A stretch of DNA of 64,000 bases from an uncultured Hyphomonas sp. (GCF_963677035.1 NZ_OY781472.1:1488001-1552000), one strand, 5' to 3'. Numbered from the stretch's first letter, positions 17,145 through 28,369 are shown. Numbers and translations are program-made. The notes: generated by a model from the letters alone, not told the origin.

Positions 17145-18752
17145 TCAGTCCGGCACGTTCACCGTCAGGGATTTGCCTTCCCAATCGGACAGGGAAACGC
17201 CCGATATGCGCTGTGTTTCCCGGCCAGATGGCGTGAAATATGTGACTTCCACATCCACCTTCGTCTGATCCGGCAGGCCGAAGTGAACCGGCATTGCGCT
17301 TTGGGAATTATACCCGCCACCCGTCGTCACCATGCGCGTACCGACCAGCTGGCCCGACGTGTCATAGACGCGGACTTCGGCGCCAGGCTTGGTGAAGAGG
17401 CCATCTTCACTCAGCACCGACACGGCAAGCGATTGCAAACGGTGCGGCGTGGCCATGTCATTGCGGAAGACGAAGTGTCCGCCTTCCGGGCCATACCCAT
17501 CGGTTACCGACAGGTCGAGATCGCCATCCATGTCATAGTCCGCCCAGACGACGCTGTGATCGGCAGCATTCAACGTCGACTCCCGTGTCAGGATGTTTTT
17601 GAACGTCCCGTTGCCGTCGTTGACGTAGAGCATGTTGACGGGCGTCTGCTGGCCGAAGGGGCCTTCATAGCCGACGACGAAGAGGTCGAGATCGCCATCA
17701 TTGTCAAAGTCGCCCCAGTCCGCGCCGACCACATGGTTAGGCTCGGTGATGCCGGCATCGTCGGAGACATCGCTGAAGGTTCCGTCGCCATTGTTTTTGT
17801 AGAGACGGTTCGGTCCATAGGCCGCCATGAAGATGTCCAGGTTGCCGTCATTGTCATAGTCGCCGATTGCGCAGCCGACACCGCCTTCCTTTTTTGTGCG
17901 TCCGGGGCTGTCGATGCCGAGTTTCGGGGCGACATCGGTGAACTGGTCACCTTTATTTTGCCAGAGGGCGTCCGTCGCGCCAGACTGGTTCGCCAGGAAC
18001 AGGTCCAGTTTGCCGTCCTTGTTGTAGTCAAACCAGCACGCGCCCACGGTCGCGCGGGCATCCGTTGGACCCGCATCTGGGAAGGCCTGAGTGAACATTC
18101 CACCCTCGTTCCGGAACAGCTTGTTCTCGGCGATGCGGTCGGTGGCATAAAGGTCCAGATCTCCGTCATTATCGGTGTCGATCCAGTTGTTTTGCCGTGA
18201 CGACCGTCCGGGAACGGTCAGTCCCGTCTCTTCCGCGACATCGACAAAGGCTTTGCCATCGACATTGTGGTAGAGACGTGAAGGCTGGGCCGGCATCGTC
18301 GCCCCCGCAAAAAGGTCGACAAAGCCATCCCCGTCAAAGTCGCCGAAGGAGAGGCCGCGATACTCCTGATAGTCCGGCTTCTTATAGTCTTCCGCGCTGG
18401 GGGGAGGGGCATCCGGATCGGCCTGCGGCAACCCGTACGCCTCGCTGGCCAGCGTAAACGTGCCAGCGTCCTGAAGGTATAGCTGGATCGCTCCGCCCTT
18501 CAGGGAGACCGCATAGTCGAGATCGCCATCCTTATCGACATCGGCCCAGGCGTTGGCGAGAGAGCCCGGAATGCCGAACAGATCGCTCTGAACCGCAACG
18601 AACTCCGGCACAGGCCGTTCGACAGGCCCGGGCACCGATGCAGCCACCGGAACCATCGAAGATGGTTGCGGGGCTGCTTCTTCGGCATCGAGCGTCGCAG
18701 TCGTGCATCCGGCAAGGATCAGCGCTGTGCTGACAAGCAGTGCGTTTTTCAT
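17145..18752 (-). CDS. VCBS/FG-GAP repeat lipoprotein
   Basis: A 535-residue exported protein with a lipobox (LILAGC). From about residue 45 it is built of repeated beta-propeller units of the FG-GAP/VCBS type, each with a DxDxDGDxD-like calcium loop (DVDKDGDLDYAV, DFDGDGFVDLFAG, DTDNDGDLDLY, DYNKDGKLDLFLA, DYDNDGNLDIFMA, DFDNDGDLDLFVV, DYDMDGDLDLSVT). The C-terminal roughly 100 residues resemble the ASPIC/UnbV-type end (VTTGGGYNSQSAMPVHFGLPD) common in CRTAC1-like proteins. It lies 23 bases after the acylase gene, so it is probably in the same operon and works in the envelope. Confidence 0.88.
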   Translation of the reverse strand: MKNALLVSTALILAGCTTATLDAEEAAPQPSSMVPVAASVPGPVERPVPEFVAVQSDLFGIPGSLANAWADVDKDGDLDYAVSLKGGAIQLYLQDAGTFTLASEAYGLPQADPDAPPPSAEDYKKPDYQEYRGLSFGDFDGDGFVDLFAGATMPAQPSRLYHNVDGKAFVDVAEETGLTVPGRSSRQNNWIDTDNDGDLDLYATDRIAENKLFRNEGGMFTQAFPDAGPTDARATVGACWFDYNKDGKLDLFLANQSGATDALWQNKGDQFTDVAPKLGIDSPGRTKKEGGVGCAIGDYDNDGNLDIFMAAYGPNRLYKNNGDGTFSDVSDDAGITEPNHVVGADWGDFDNDGDLDLFVVGYEGPFGQQTPVNMLYVNDGNGTFKNILTRESTLNAADHSVVWADYDMDGDLDLSVTDGYGPEGGHFVFRNDMATPHRLQSLAVSVLSEDGLFTKPGAEVRVYDTSGQLVGTRMVTTGGGYNSQSAMPVHFGLPDQTKVDVEVTYFTPSGRETQRISGVSLSDWEGKSLTVNVPD

Positions 18753-18775
18753 ATGTCTTCTCGATCTGCCAGGGG

Positions 18776-20944
18776 TCAATTCGGGTTGATGGGCGTGCGC
18801 CGTTCGAGATGGTCCTCGATCTGGCTGCGTTGCAGCCAGAGTTCGCGGAACTCCTTGTCCGACAGCAGTTTCAGTTGGTCGCTGTAGTGCGTCGTGCCAG
18901 GCTGGCGGGAGTTGCCGTAACTCATGCGGCCATAAGCTTTGATCGGCGTTGAGAACTCGACCATTGCCACCCAGGTTTCACCATGCAGCGGTGTGCGGAC
19001 ACCGTCTTCATTTGGTTCCGACCAGGTGATGACATCGAACGAGCCAAGGTTCCCGTAGCCGCTATGCCCCGGGACATTCACGTCTTCCAGAATGAAGCGG
19101 GAGACTTCGCCATAGACCGGATCGATGACGCCAAACTTTTCCTTGGTCGAGACGATCGCCTTGCGGAGCAGCTCGACGGCCGCGTCCGGATCTTTCAGGC
19201 CGGAAGGCGTGGAAATCGGGTTCTCTGCACTCCACGGAATTGCGAAGCCGTCCTGACCGGTCATACGCGGCCCGGCGAACAGTTTTGCCCATTCTTCGAA
19301 CAGGACACCGGCCCGGTTGTCGGAAGAGAAGGTCCTGTCCCAATTGGTCAGGACTTCGACCGCCTTCTGCATGTCCGGATCGTCGTCACTGGAGGCAGCT
19401 GCCAGCAGGTCCGGAAGGACACGGTCTGCCATCAGCGCCTGCGCCGACAGTTTCAGATCGATGAATTCATCGAAGGTGATGTCGTCTGAGCCGGTCATCA
19501 TCTTCAGGGAATTCTGCGCCCGCATCGACAAGGGGGTGCGGGGGGCGAAATAGGCCGGATAGTCGTCCGGCTTGTACTGCACCGGAAGCGTCGCTTCCCA
19601 CGGCGGATCATTCGAGTTCTGAATGAACCCGGACTCAGGATCCGCCACACGCGGCAAGTCAACGAATTCGTGGATCTCGGTCCAGAGGTATTCCGACGTA
19701 TCGCCCGGTACCAGTCCGCGCCAGAAGGCGATATCTCCCGACGGGCGCTTCGGAGCGATGCCGTTGAAGATGTATTCGATATGCCCGTCACGGTCGGCAT
19801 AGGAGATGTTGAATGTCGGTACCTGCAGGCGGGAAACGGCTTCGTTAAATTCCTCAAAACTGTCCGAGGTCACCATATCGAAATATTGCTGCAGCATGCC
19901 GGGGCGGTCGAGACCGGCGACACGAAGCGCAACCGTCTTGCCGTCCGGCCGTTCGAAGACCGGGCCATGAACCGTGGAGCGGATCGTCACCGGCACATCC
20001 AGATATGTTCCGTCCTCCTGGAGGCGCTTGTAGCTCGTCTCCTCGACCTCAAAGGGAAGCACTTCGCCATCGAAGAGATAACCATTGTCCTTCAGGGTCA
20101 GTTCGTAGGTTGTTGCCCCGACCATGCCGTTCACGGTGTTGGAAATGCCCATCTGCTGGTTGAAGGCAAATCGGATGACAGGAAGGCCGACCTGCGTTGC
20201 GCCATAGACTTCGAAGTCCGGCCCGACGAGGTGGGCTTCATAATAGATGAAGAATGGCATGCTCCAGGGCAGGTGCGGATTCTGCAACAGCATGCTGTGA
20301 CCGTTTGCTGTTTTCGATGGCGCGACGGCCCATGTGTTCGATCCCTGCTTCTCAAGCTCTGGGGGATCGCCTTCGCCGATCGTCCGGTTAGGGGAGGCGA
20401 CATAGACGAAATTCATCAGGCGATGGGCATGTGCCACGACGTCAATGCCTGTGACGGGCAGCACCATCTTCACGTCTTCATCAATCGCTTCCGGGTGTTC
20501 CTCGGCATAAGCATTCATGCCGGCGGCGAAGGCATCAAGATTAGCCCGGAATTCCGGGGTCTGAGCATCGTACCAGACTTTTGCCCGCGCCGGCACACCG
20601 TTCATGATCAGCCATTTGGTCGTGTCTTCATAGGCTGCGCCCCAGTATTCGGCGCCTTTGCCCCGGGCTTCACCATAGAGGCGGAAGATCGTGTTGGCGT
20701 GACTGTTCGCCTGGGCGTAGCCATACCCGTAAAACACCGTTTCGGCATCGGATCCGTAAATGTGGGGGACGCCATAGGTGTCCCACAGAATTTCTCCCTT
20801 GGGCGCAGGTGCCTCCGGTGTGGCCTCTGCCACCAATGCGGCAGGCGCGGCCGCCTCAGGGGTCGGCCCGGCGCCTGCGCATGCCGTCAGGATAATCCCG
20901 CTTGTCGCGGCGATCATTCCTGTCATCAGGTGTTTGATCTTCAT
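18776..20944 (-). CDS. penicillin acylase family N-terminal nucleophile hydrolase
   Basis: A 722-residue exported lipoprotein-type precursor (ILTAC, Cys22). The alpha part begins with [13 protein letters not shown] and [23 protein letters not shown]. The autoprocessing site is EKQG before [11 protein letters not shown], making Ser202 the predicted N-terminal nucleophile of the beta subunit. The family cleaves amide bonds of penicillins, acyl-homoserine lactones or lipopeptides; the substrate is not predictable here. The [12 protein letters not shown] follows GAGGAAC. It lies between a TonB receptor gene and a VCBS lipoprotein gene on the same strand, which suggests uptake and processing of an amide-containing compound. 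Confidence 0.92.
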   Translation of the reverse strand: MKIKHLMTGMIAATSGIILTACAGAGPTPEAAAPAALVAEATPEAPAPKGEILWDTYGVPHIYGSDAETVFYGYGYAQANSHANTIFRLYGEARGKGAEYWGAAYEDTTKWLIMNGVPARAKVWYDAQTPEFRANLDAFAAGMNAYAEEHPEAIDEDVKMVLPVTGIDVVAHAHRLMNFVYVASPNRTIGEGDPPELEKQGSNTWAVAPSKTANGHSMLLQNPHLPWSMPFFIYYEAHLVGPDFEVYGATQVGLPVIRFAFNQQMGISNTVNGMVGATTYELTLKDNGYLFDGEVLPFEVEETSYKRLQEDGTYLDVPVTIRSTVHGPVFERPDGKTVALRVAGLDRPGMLQQYFDMVTSDSFEEFNEAVSRLQVPTFNISYADRDGHIEYIFNGIAPKRPSGDIAFWRGLVPGDTSEYLWTEIHEFVDLPRVADPESGFIQNSNDPPWEATLPVQYKPDDYPAYFAPRTPLSMRAQNSLKMMTGSDDITFDEFIDLKLSAQALMADRVLPDLLAAASSDDDPDMQKAVEVLTNWDRTFSSDNRAGVLFEEWAKLFAGPRMTGQDGFAIPWSAENPISTPSGLKDPDAAVELLRKAIVSTKEKFGVIDPVYGEVSRFILEDVNVPGHSGYGNLGSFDVITWSEPNEDGVRTPLHGETWVAMVEFSTPIKAYGRMSYGNSRQPGTTHYSDQLKLLSDKEFRELWLQRSQIEDHLERRTPINPN

Positions 20945-21015
20945 TCCACGTTCCTCGTCATTTCCAAATACGCAAACCGGCCAGCCGATATTTCGGCCGG
21001 CCGGAAAACGGCGTC

Positions 21016-23568
21016 TTACCAATTATAAGCTCCACGGATGAACCATGATCCACCGGTAAATCCGAATGGGGCAAACGTGTTGTACATGTTCGATCCATTG
21101 GTTCTTCCGGGCGGATTGATCTGTTCGGGATACGTATTGAACACATTATTCGCGCCAGCGAAGATTGAGAACTTTTCTGTCACCGCATAACCGATTTCAA
21201 AATCCGTGATCCATTCCGGGTCAACACTATAGTCGGCACTCGGATTGGACGAATTCCTCACCGTGTATCCACCAAACCGCGTGCTGCGAAGATTGGCTGT
21301 ATAGCGCTCATAAGTCCATCCCGCGCCGAGCGTGATTTTTGAGTCCGGGATAGAGTCGGTCAACGCGCCCTGTCGGCTTCTGTCGAACAGGGTGATGTTG
21401 CCCAGAGACTCAAGCTCAGGCGGGTTCTTGACGATCCCGGTGATTTTGGTCTCGTTTCTGTTGAAACCGGCATTCAGGTCAAAGTCACCAAAGTCTGTGC
21501 CAAGGCGGTAGGCTGCGACAATGTCGATCCCTTTGGTCTCGGTGTCGATCGCATTGGTGTAGTATTGCCCGCTGATGTCAGAGGCCAGTCCGTTCGCAAC
21601 AAGAATCGCCTGTATCTCATCGCCCACGGTCGTAACGCCATTGGCAGACAACCGCGCGTCCAGCGGAGAGAATGTGGAGGTGACCACGATCCGGTCATCG
21701 ATGTTGATCTGGTATGCGTCGATGGTGATCGACAAGTTTGCCAACGGCGTCAGCGTGAAACCGACACTGGCGTTTTCCGACGTTTCCGGCACCAGAGGGG
21801 AGGAGCCCAGTGCTCTTGCGGCATCGGAATCCACGGGCAGGTTCTTCAGCAGCAGGAGTTCGGATTCCCCGTCGCCGTCCAGATCACGGAACTGGCTGGT
21901 TGTGGAAGAATAGCCTTGCTGCGCAAGCGTAGGGGCGCGGAAGCCGGTATTGAAGGATGCCCTGATGGCGGCCCAATCCGTGAGTTCATAGCGCCCATTC
22001 ACTTTGTATATTAGCTCTTCTCCGGCGTCATCGTCAAAGCTTTCATACCGGAGCGCCGCATCAAGGAAGAGTTTCTCGGTCGGGCTCCAGCCCAGTTCGG
22101 CATAAGCGCTCAGATTTGTCCGCTCAAGTTCGTTGGCATCATCCGGGCGGAAACCAGGTGTCGCCTGCGATCCCGGAGCGAGCGGTTTGCCGGCAAAAGG
22201 CTGACCCGGCGGGCGGACATAATCTCCGGCGATCCAGCTTGCTTCGTCACCTTGTTCAACTTCGTACTTTTCCAACCGGTGCTGAAGCCCGAAAGACACC
22301 TGAAGCGCGCCCGCATTCTCGAGCGTATAGAGCTTGGTGGCATCCAGGGCATTTACCCATTCCGAAGAGATCAGGCGTCCGACTTCAAAGAATGTCGGGC
22401 TGGCCGGACCGAGGCTGGCATTCAGTCCATTGGTGTTTTCCCAATCGGTAATGTCCGTGCCGAAGTTGGATGAGATATCCCAGGCCCAGCCGCCTGCGGT
22501 TTCGCCGCGGACGCCGGCGGCCAGCTCGTAATCATCTTCCTTGATCGTCAGACGTGGGCGAAACCCGTTCGGGTAGACTTCCGGCAGAGCGACGTCGCGC
22601 GTGGGGGCACGGAAAGACCAGTTAAGTACGGATTCCCGTGCGCCATATGTCCCGAACGCGTAGAGTTCCACGCCGGAGGTTTCATAGGAGAAGTTGGCGC
22701 CAAAAATATTCGAAGATTGAGGGAATGCCCCATAGTTCTGGGTCACCAGCCGGTCGATTGAGGCTTCACGCGGGTCTCGCAAGCCGTCTTCCAGGAGGGG
22801 GTAGAGATTGATGTCATCGGCGATCGGAACGGCCCGGTTGGATTCGTTGCGATCCATATAACTGTATGACAGATTCAGGCTTCCTGTGTCACCAATCGCA
22901 AAGCCCTGATTCGCGGAACCGGTGAGGAACGCGCCATCGTCCCGGTCGAAGTTTTGCCCATAGCTGACAGTTGCGCTGCCGCCGCTTGGGTCGTCTTTCA
23001 GGATAATGTTGATGACGCCTGCAATGGCGTCGGATCCGTACTGAGCGGCTGCCCCGTCCCGCAGCACCTCCATGCGGGCAATCGCCGATGACGGGATCAT
23101 GTTCAGGTCAACACCGGCAGCGCCGTTATAGAGCGACGAAACCGAATTGATCAGCGCTGTTTTGTGACGGCGTTTGCCGTTCACCAGAACCAGGGTGTGG
23201 TCGGGATTAAGCCCGCGCAGACCACCCGTCGCGATCACTGTGGCTGTGCCACCGCCGCCGCGTGTCGGAAGGTTGAAGGAGGGGATGAGGTATCGGATCG
23301 ATTCATAGATCCCGGTCGGGCTGCCCTGTTCGATATCCTCAGATGTGAACACGTCGATCGGGGTCGGGCTTTCAATGACTGAACGCGGCGCGCCGCGAAC
23401 CCCGGTTACGATCACGGCGTCCTGAACACTGTCGGCCTCACCGGCAGAAACGTCCGTACCGGGACCTGTCGACTCCGTCTGCGCCAGCGCCCCTGTGAAT
23501 TGTAGTGCAAGTACCGATACTACCCCCGCCAGGGTCGCTCTCGCGAGCGGTCTCTTGATATTGGCCAT
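21016..23568 (-). CDS. TonB-dependent outer-membrane receptor
   Basis: An 850-residue receptor with a signal peptide ([19 protein letters not shown]), a TonB-box-like [10 protein letters not shown] near residue 50, a plug domain ([11 protein letters not shown] to [25 protein letters not shown]) and a 22-strand-type barrel ending with an aromatic residue (AYNW). Such receptors import large substrates with TonB energy. The ligand is unknown; the downstream acylase and nearby gamma-glutamyltransferase suggest a peptide or amide. The start is MANIKRP; the upstream reading lacks signal-peptide character. Confidence 0.95.
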   Translation of the reverse strand: MANIKRPLARATLAGVVSVLALQFTGALAQTESTGPGTDVSAGEADSVQDAVIVTGVRGAPRSVIESPTPIDVFTSEDIEQGSPTGIYESIRYLIPSFNLPTRGGGGTATVIATGGLRGLNPDHTLVLVNGKRRHKTALINSVSSLYNGAAGVDLNMIPSSAIARMEVLRDGAAAQYGSDAIAGVINIILKDDPSGGSATVSYGQNFDRDDGAFLTGSANQGFAIGDTGSLNLSYSYMDRNESNRAVPIADDINLYPLLEDGLRDPREASIDRLVTQNYGAFPQSSNIFGANFSYETSGVELYAFGTYGARESVLNWSFRAPTRDVALPEVYPNGFRPRLTIKEDDYELAAGVRGETAGGWAWDISSNFGTDITDWENTNGLNASLGPASPTFFEVGRLISSEWVNALDATKLYTLENAGALQVSFGLQHRLEKYEVEQGDEASWIAGDYVRPPGQPFAGKPLAPGSQATPGFRPDDANELERTNLSAYAELGWSPTEKLFLDAALRYESFDDDAGEELIYKVNGRYELTDWAAIRASFNTGFRAPTLAQQGYSSTTSQFRDLDGDGESELLLLKNLPVDSDAARALGSSPLVPETSENASVGFTLTPLANLSITIDAYQINIDDRIVVTSTFSPLDARLSANGVTTVGDEIQAILVANGLASDISGQYYTNAIDTETKGIDIVAAYRLGTDFGDFDLNAGFNRNETKITGIVKNPPELESLGNITLFDRSRQGALTDSIPDSKITLGAGWTYERYTANLRSTRFGGYTVRNSSNPSADYSVDPEWITDFEIGYAVTEKFSIFAGANNVFNTYPEQINPPGRTNGSNMYNTFAPFGFTGGSWFIRGAYNW

Positions 23569-23844
23569 CCTGAATACACCCCTTGTTTCAAAAAAAGTCC
23601 TGGAATACCGGGTCGGGGCGGGCCGCAAGGCCGCCTCGTAACCGGTGGTCACCAGACTGTTGACGAAATCACGGCACGGATTATCCAGATCGCTGAAAAT
23701 ATTTTGGACTTTGGTGCGAAATGTCTCTGCCGTTGCGCCACAGAACCGGGCGTCCGCAATTTGTTTGCGAGCTGTTGCAGGACAGGGAGGTCAATCAGAT
23801 CCCGCGCGAACCTCAACTGCGGCGGGGGATATACTGCAATTACA
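23569..23844. other. intergenic region upstream of the TonB receptor
   Basis: A gap of about 275 bases with no convincing coding frame. It includes a short GC-rich inverted repeat near 23619-23638 (GGCGGGCCGCAAGGCCGCC) and an AT-richer patch around 23690-23712 that could hold the receptor promoter. No recognised operator was found. Confidence 0.4.
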
Positions 23845-25659
23845 CTAGTAGCCGAGGGCGAGGCCGTCCTTGCGCATTTCGCTGGCAGCGCCGTAGCTTT
23901 CGCCGGTGAACATGGTGGCCTGATAGCCGCCGAAGCCGCCATCTGTGCCACCCACGGTCCAGCCCATTCTGGCCAGCAGCGCTTTTGTGGTCTCCGGTAC
24001 GCCGGTTTCCAGCTTCAGAGTGCCGAGCCCAGGCGTGTAGACACCGGTTGGTTGTGACGAGCCATCATGGCGCCAACGCGGGCAGTCACCTGCGGCCTGC
24101 AGGCCCAGGTCATAGTCCACCATATTGAGGATGATCTGCGTCTGCCCCTGTGGCTGCATCCCGCCGCCCATGACGCCAAAGGCCAGCCATGGCGCACCGT
24201 CCTTGGTGGCAAAACCGGGGATGATTGTGTGGAACGGGCGCTTGCGCGGTGCATAAAGGTTCGGCGAGCCGTCCTGCAGGCTGAAACCCGCGCCGCGGTT
24301 CTGGAAGCTGAAACCCAGCCCGTCCGCCATCAGGCCGGAGCCCATGCCAGCATAGTTGGACTGGATCAGACTGACCATCATGCCGCTGGAATCGCTGACG
24401 GTCAGATAGGTCGTTCCGCCCTGATGCGGGGCATCGCCGGGGAAGGCGCGCGCCATCGGACGGTCAGGCCGGATCAGTGATGCCCGTTGCTGCCCGTAGG
24501 AATCGGAAAGGAGCATATCGATTGGGATTTCTGCAAAATCCGGATCGGCGAACCAGCGGGCGCGGTCCTCGAAGGCGAGGCGTTTGGCTTCTGCCTGGTA
24601 ATGGATCGACTGGGCCGACATCAGGCCGGCGTCGCGCATGTCGAAATTCTTCAGAATGGAGAGCATCTGAAGTGTGGTCGGCCCCTGGCTGTTCGGCGGC
24701 ATGCCATAGACTGTGACGCCGGCGCGGTAGTCGACATGGTTCGGCTCGACCCATTTGGCGTGCTGGGCGGCGAGGTCGGCCCGTGTCATCCAGCCGCCAA
24801 TGCGTTTGAAATAGGCTTCGATCGTGTCTGCGATCGGGCCGTCATAATAGGCATCGCGGCCGCCTTCGCCGATCATGCGCAGAGTACGGGCGAGATCCGG
24901 GTTCCGGAGGATTTCGCCTTCTTCAGGCGTTCGTCCGCGCGTGTAATAGACGCTCTTTACGTTCTCGACTTCCTCGATTCCGGAATCCGGGCGCAGGAAG
25001 TAGGCCATGTCGCTTTTCATGCGCGCCGCGATCATCAGCGCGATGGGCATGCCTTCCTCGGCGACGCCGGCGGCCGGTTCCATCAGGTCTTTCCAGGGCA
25101 GCTTGCCGTAGCGCTGGTGCATCGTCCACCAGGCATCCACCGCGCCCGGCACGGTGACTGCGGGGGCGCCATGGAAGGGGACGCGGCCTTTTGGTGACCT
25201 TGCCCGCAGCGTCTCAAGAGACAGACCGGCCGGGGAATGGCCGGATCCGTTCAGGCCCACGACCTTGCCGAGGGCCGGGTCCCACATGAGGCAGAACGCG
25301 TCCCCGCCGATGCCGTTGGCGGTTGGTTCGACGACGCCCAGCGTGGCATTCGCCGCGATCGCCGCATCGACCGCGGAACCGCCCTTGCGGAGAATGTCGA
25401 GCGCGACAAGCGTTGCGCGCGGATGCGATGTCGCCGCCACACCACTCATGCCCCACACCACGGAGCGGGATGCAAAAGGCGCCCCGGCCAGGCGGTCGCC
25501 GGAATAGATCGTGCTGCTGAGGGGAGGGGGTGTATTGTCCGGCGGCGGTACAGCTGGCGCGGCCTGCGCCGCGAGCGCGGGCGGCGGTGCCGTCGTACAT
25601 GCTGACAGGGTCAGGGCCGCCGTTGCGGGCCCGCTAAGGAGGAATTGTCTGCGCTTCAT
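23845..25659 (-). CDS. gamma-glutamyltransferase family protein
   Basis: A 604-residue exported Ntn hydrolase. The N-terminus MKRRQFLLSGPATAAL with a following LSAC resembles a twin-arginine-like and lipoprotein signal. The large-subunit part has GGSAVDAAIAANATLGVVEP and GIGGDAF. The processing site is GGTTYLTVSD with Thr416 as the predicted nucleophile, followed by GSG and FQNRGAGFSL. Family members transfer or hydrolyse gamma-glutamyl groups from glutathione-like compounds, or deacylate cephalosporin-type amides. It is on the same strand as the acylase/TonB cluster but separated by about 275 bases, so it probably has its own promoter. Confidence 0.9.
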   Translation of the reverse strand: MKRRQFLLSGPATAALTLSACTTAPPPALAAQAAPAVPPPDNTPPPLSSTIYSGDRLAGAPFASRSVVWGMSGVAATSHPRATLVALDILRKGGSAVDAAIAANATLGVVEPTANGIGGDAFCLMWDPALGKVVGLNGSGHSPAGLSLETLRARSPKGRVPFHGAPAVTVPGAVDAWWTMHQRYGKLPWKDLMEPAAGVAEEGMPIALMIAARMKSDMAYFLRPDSGIEEVENVKSVYYTRGRTPEEGEILRNPDLARTLRMIGEGGRDAYYDGPIADTIEAYFKRIGGWMTRADLAAQHAKWVEPNHVDYRAGVTVYGMPPNSQGPTTLQMLSILKNFDMRDAGLMSAQSIHYQAEAKRLAFEDRARWFADPDFAEIPIDMLLSDSYGQQRASLIRPDRPMARAFPGDAPHQGGTTYLTVSDSSGMMVSLIQSNYAGMGSGLMADGLGFSFQNRGAGFSLQDGSPNLYAPRKRPFHTIIPGFATKDGAPWLAFGVMGGGMQPQGQTQIILNMVDYDLGLQAAGDCPRWRHDGSSQPTGVYTPGLGTLKLETGVPETTKALLARMGWTVGGTDGGFGGYQATMFTGESYGAASEMRKDGLALGY

Positions 25660-25838
25660 GATGAAATCTTGATCAATGGAGGGGGATCGAAAGGACGATC
25701 TCTGTTCCCGTCGCCGGGAACCTCAAGCATTGAAGACGCAAGATCTGTCTGGCCCTCCAAATTGCCCGATTGCGGGCGGTCCGGAGGGGGGAGCGCTAAT
25801 CTTTTTGGCAGGCCCTGGTAGCGGGCAGGCGTTTGCTG

Positions 25839-26261
25839 TCAGCGCGCGAACAGTTGCGAGAGATCCTTGAACGCCTTCATTTCAATCGCATTGCCGGAAG
25901 GGTCCCGGAAGAACATGGTGGCCTGTTCGCCGGTCTGTCCCTTGAACCGGATGTAGGGTTCGATAACAAAGTCTGTGCCCGCTGAGGTCAGTTTGTCTGC
26001 GACCTCCTGCCAGTCAGACATGGTCAGTACCACGCCGAAATGGGGTACGGGCACATCATGACCATCGACGCTGTTTCCCGGGTCCCCGGTCCGGGCGGAG
26101 GCAGGAACCAGATGGGCGACAATCTGGTGGCCGAAGAAATCGAAATCGATCCATTCGTCGGCGCTGCGTCCCTCGGGGCACCCGAGCAGTTCGCCATAGA
26201 ACTCCCGCGCAGCTTCCAGATCGTGAACAGGGAAGGCGAGATGGAAAGGACGAAGCGGCAT
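25839..26261 (-). CDS. VOC family (glyoxalase-like) protein
   Basis: A 140-residue protein with the two beta-alpha-beta-beta-beta repeats of the vicinal oxygen chelate fold: [21 protein letters not shown] in the first half and [22 protein letters not shown] in the second. Candidate metal ligands are the early His, the central HFG histidine and the glutamate in AIEMKAF. The reaction is unknown; the fold covers dioxygenases, isomerases and resistance proteins. The start MPLRPFHL places the first strand correctly. It stands alone, with the hydroxyacyl-CoA dehydrogenase gene 113 bases upstream. Confidence 0.88.
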   Translation of the reverse strand: MPLRPFHLAFPVHDLEAAREFYGELLGCPEGRSADEWIDFDFFGHQIVAHLVPASARTGDPGNSVDGHDVPVPHFGVVLTMSDWQEVADKLTSAGTDFVIEPYIRFKGQTGEQATMFFRDPSGNAIEMKAFKDLSQLFAR

Positions 26262-26374
26262 GAGCGTGAGTCTCGTCATAGATATGCGGGAACCAGAGCC
26301 CGGTCCGGATGCCACGCGAATAAACGTTGTTTCTGTCATCCGCGGTAGGCGGATGAAAAGCTGTGCTCAGACTA

Positions 26375-27253
26375 TTACCGGGTCGGGACCGGTGCGTCGC
26401 CCGAATAATCGTAGAAGCCCTTGCCGACCTTGCGTCCGACCCAGCCCGCCTCGACATATTTCACGAGAAGGGGGCAGGGGCGGTATTTCGTGTCGGCGAG
26501 GCCATCATGCAGCACCTGCATGATTGACAAACAGGTATCGAGGCCGATGAAGTCTGCCAGTGTCAGCGGTCCCATCGGGTGGTTCGCCCCAAGGCGCATG
26601 GCCGTATCGATGCTCTCAACCGTGCCGACGCCTTCATACAGGGTATAGACCGCCTCATTGATCATCGGCACCAGGATGCGGTTCACGATAAAGGCCGGGT
26701 AGTCCTCGGCATTGGTTGTCGTCTTTTCCAGACGGTTCGCAAAGCCAATGGCCGTCTCGTAGGTTTCCTGGCTTGTAGCGAGCCCCCGGATCACTTCCAT
26801 CAGTTTCATCAGCGGCACCGGATTCATGAAGTGCATGCCAATGAATTGTTCCGGCCGGTCGGTGGTGGAGGCCAGGCGGGTGATGGAAATGGAAGATGTA
26901 TTGGTGGCCAGATAGGTGCGGGCCGGGACGATCTCGCAAATGGAGCGGAAGATCTGTTCCTTCACTTCGCGTTTTTCCGTGGCCGCCTCGATCACCAGAT
27001 CGTCGTTTTCATGCGCCTTGATCGAGGTGGACGTCTTGATGCGGGCCATCGCGGCCTTCATCTCGTCCGGGCTGAATTGCTCACGGGAGACCTGGCGGGC
27101 CATGTTCTTCTCGATGGCGTCCATGCCGTGCTTCAGCGCGTCTTCGGAAATGTCCGTCATCACGACATCATAGCCGGCAAGGGCGCTGACATGTGCAATG
27201 CCATTGCCCATCTGGCCTGCGCCAATCACGCCAATCGTCTGAAGGTTCGTCAT
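26375..27253 (-). CDS. 3-hydroxybutyryl-CoA (3-hydroxyacyl-CoA) dehydrogenase
   Basis: A 292-residue NAD(P)-dependent dehydrogenase. It has an N-terminal Rossmann motif (IGVIGAGQMGNGIAHV), the central MHFMNPVPLMKLMEVIRG segment with the catalytic histidine, and the C-terminal helical domain with GANHPMGPLTLADFIGLDT. It oxidises 3-hydroxybutyryl-CoA or catalyses the reverse in butanoate and polyhydroxybutyrate metabolism. It lies downstream of etfBA on the same strand, but a terminator separates them. Confidence 0.95.
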   Translation of the reverse strand: MTNLQTIGVIGAGQMGNGIAHVSALAGYDVVMTDISEDALKHGMDAIEKNMARQVSREQFSPDEMKAAMARIKTSTSIKAHENDDLVIEAATEKREVKEQIFRSICEIVPARTYLATNTSSISITRLASTTDRPEQFIGMHFMNPVPLMKLMEVIRGLATSQETYETAIGFANRLEKTTTNAEDYPAFIVNRILVPMINEAVYTLYEGVGTVESIDTAMRLGANHPMGPLTLADFIGLDTCLSIMQVLHDGLADTKYRPCPLLVKYVEAGWVGRKVGKGFYDYSGDAPVPTR

Positions 27254-27385
27254 CCGCTATCGCCTCGAGTCTTCTTTTCTGTTGTTTGACATATCCTGTT
27301 TGTGCAGTGCGTCAAAGATCAAGTGAGCACATCAGATCGACCCGCCCCGCAAGGCCGAAGAGGTGGCCATGTTGTTTCCGGACAA

Positions 27386-27413
27386 CAAAAAGCCCGGCAC
27401 AGGCCGGGCTTTT
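27386..27413 (-). terminator. terminator after etfBA
   Basis: A perfect GC stem, AAAGCCCGGC-ACA-GCCGGGCTTT, flanked by an A-run and a T-run, so it works on the minus strand after etfA and could work in the other direction too. Confidence 0.85.
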
Positions 27414-27438
27414 CGCGTAGAGAGTGATTTTGTTTCGC

Positions 27439-28368
27439 TCAGAGCGCGCCGGTCAGTTCCGGAACGGCGACGAACAGGTCTGCAACCAGGCCATAATCGG
27501 CGACCTGGAAGATCGGCGCTTCCTCATCCTTGTTGATGGCGACGATGACTTTGGAGTCCTTCATGCCGGCAAGGTGCTGAATGGCGCCGGAGATGCCGAT
27601 GGCAACATAGAGTTCCGGCGCGACGATCTTGCCGGTCTGGCCGACCTGATAGTCGTTCGGGGCATAGCCCGCGTCCACAGCGGCGCGCGAGGCCCCGACA
27701 GCGGCGCCGAGCTTGTCTGCCAGCGGGAAGATGACTTCCTGGAACTTCTCGGCAGAGCCGAGGGCGCGGCCGCCGGAGACGACGCGCTTGGCGCCGGCGA
27801 GTTCCGGGCGATCCGACTTGACCATTTCTTCCGAAACGAATTCCGACTTGAACGGTCCTGCCGGGGCATCGACCGTCTCGACCGAAGCCGAGCCGTCTTC
27901 GCCGGCAGCGTCAAAAGCGGTGCCGCGCACGGTGATCACTTTTTTCGCATCGGACGATTTGACCGTCATGATGGCGTTACCGGCATAAATCGGGCGTTCG
28001 AAGGTTTCCGCGTCGATCACATCCGTGATCTCGGAAATCTGCATCACGTCCAGCTTGGCTGCGACGCGCGGGGCCATGTTCTTGCCGGACGTCGTTGCCG
28101 CGAAGAAGACCGCGTCATAGCCGTCCATCAGCGGGACGATCAGCGCTTCCATCGGCTCTGCGAGCTGTTTGGCGACGCTGGCGCCGTCGGCGTGAAGCAC
28201 CTTGCGCACACCGGCCACTTTCGCAGCGGCGGCAGCCACATCGCCAGCGCCTTCGCCGGCGACCAGAATATCCACATCGCCGCTGAGTTTGGCGGCAGCG
28301 GTCACGACCTTGTTGGTGGCGTCCGAGAGGGCCGCATTGTCGTGTTCAGCAATTACGAGCACAGCCAT
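27439..28368 (-). CDS. etfA: electron transfer flavoprotein subunit alpha
   Basis: A 309-residue FAD-binding subunit of ETF, which takes electrons from acyl-CoA dehydrogenases to ETF:quinone oxidoreductase. The C-terminal FAD domain has VVSGGRALGSAEKFQ, GASRAAVDAGYAPNDYQVGQTGK, and LYVAIGISGAIQHLAGMKDSKVIVAINKDEEAPIF, the diagnostic ETF-alpha signature. The ATG (MAVLVIAEHD) lies 1 base after the etfB stop, a tight two-gene operon. Confidence 0.97.
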   Translation of the reverse strand: MAVLVIAEHDNAALSDATNKVVTAAAKLSGDVDILVAGEGAGDVAAAAAKVAGVRKVLHADGASVAKQLAEPMEALIVPLMDGYDAVFFAATTSGKNMAPRVAAKLDVMQISEITDVIDAETFERPIYAGNAIMTVKSSDAKKVITVRGTAFDAAGEDGSASVETVDAPAGPFKSEFVSEEMVKSDRPELAGAKRVVSGGRALGSAEKFQEVIFPLADKLGAAVGASRAAVDAGYAPNDYQVGQTGKIVAPELYVAIGISGAIQHLAGMKDSKVIVAINKDEEAPIFQVADYGLVADLFVAVPELTGAL

Positions 28369-28369
28369 A

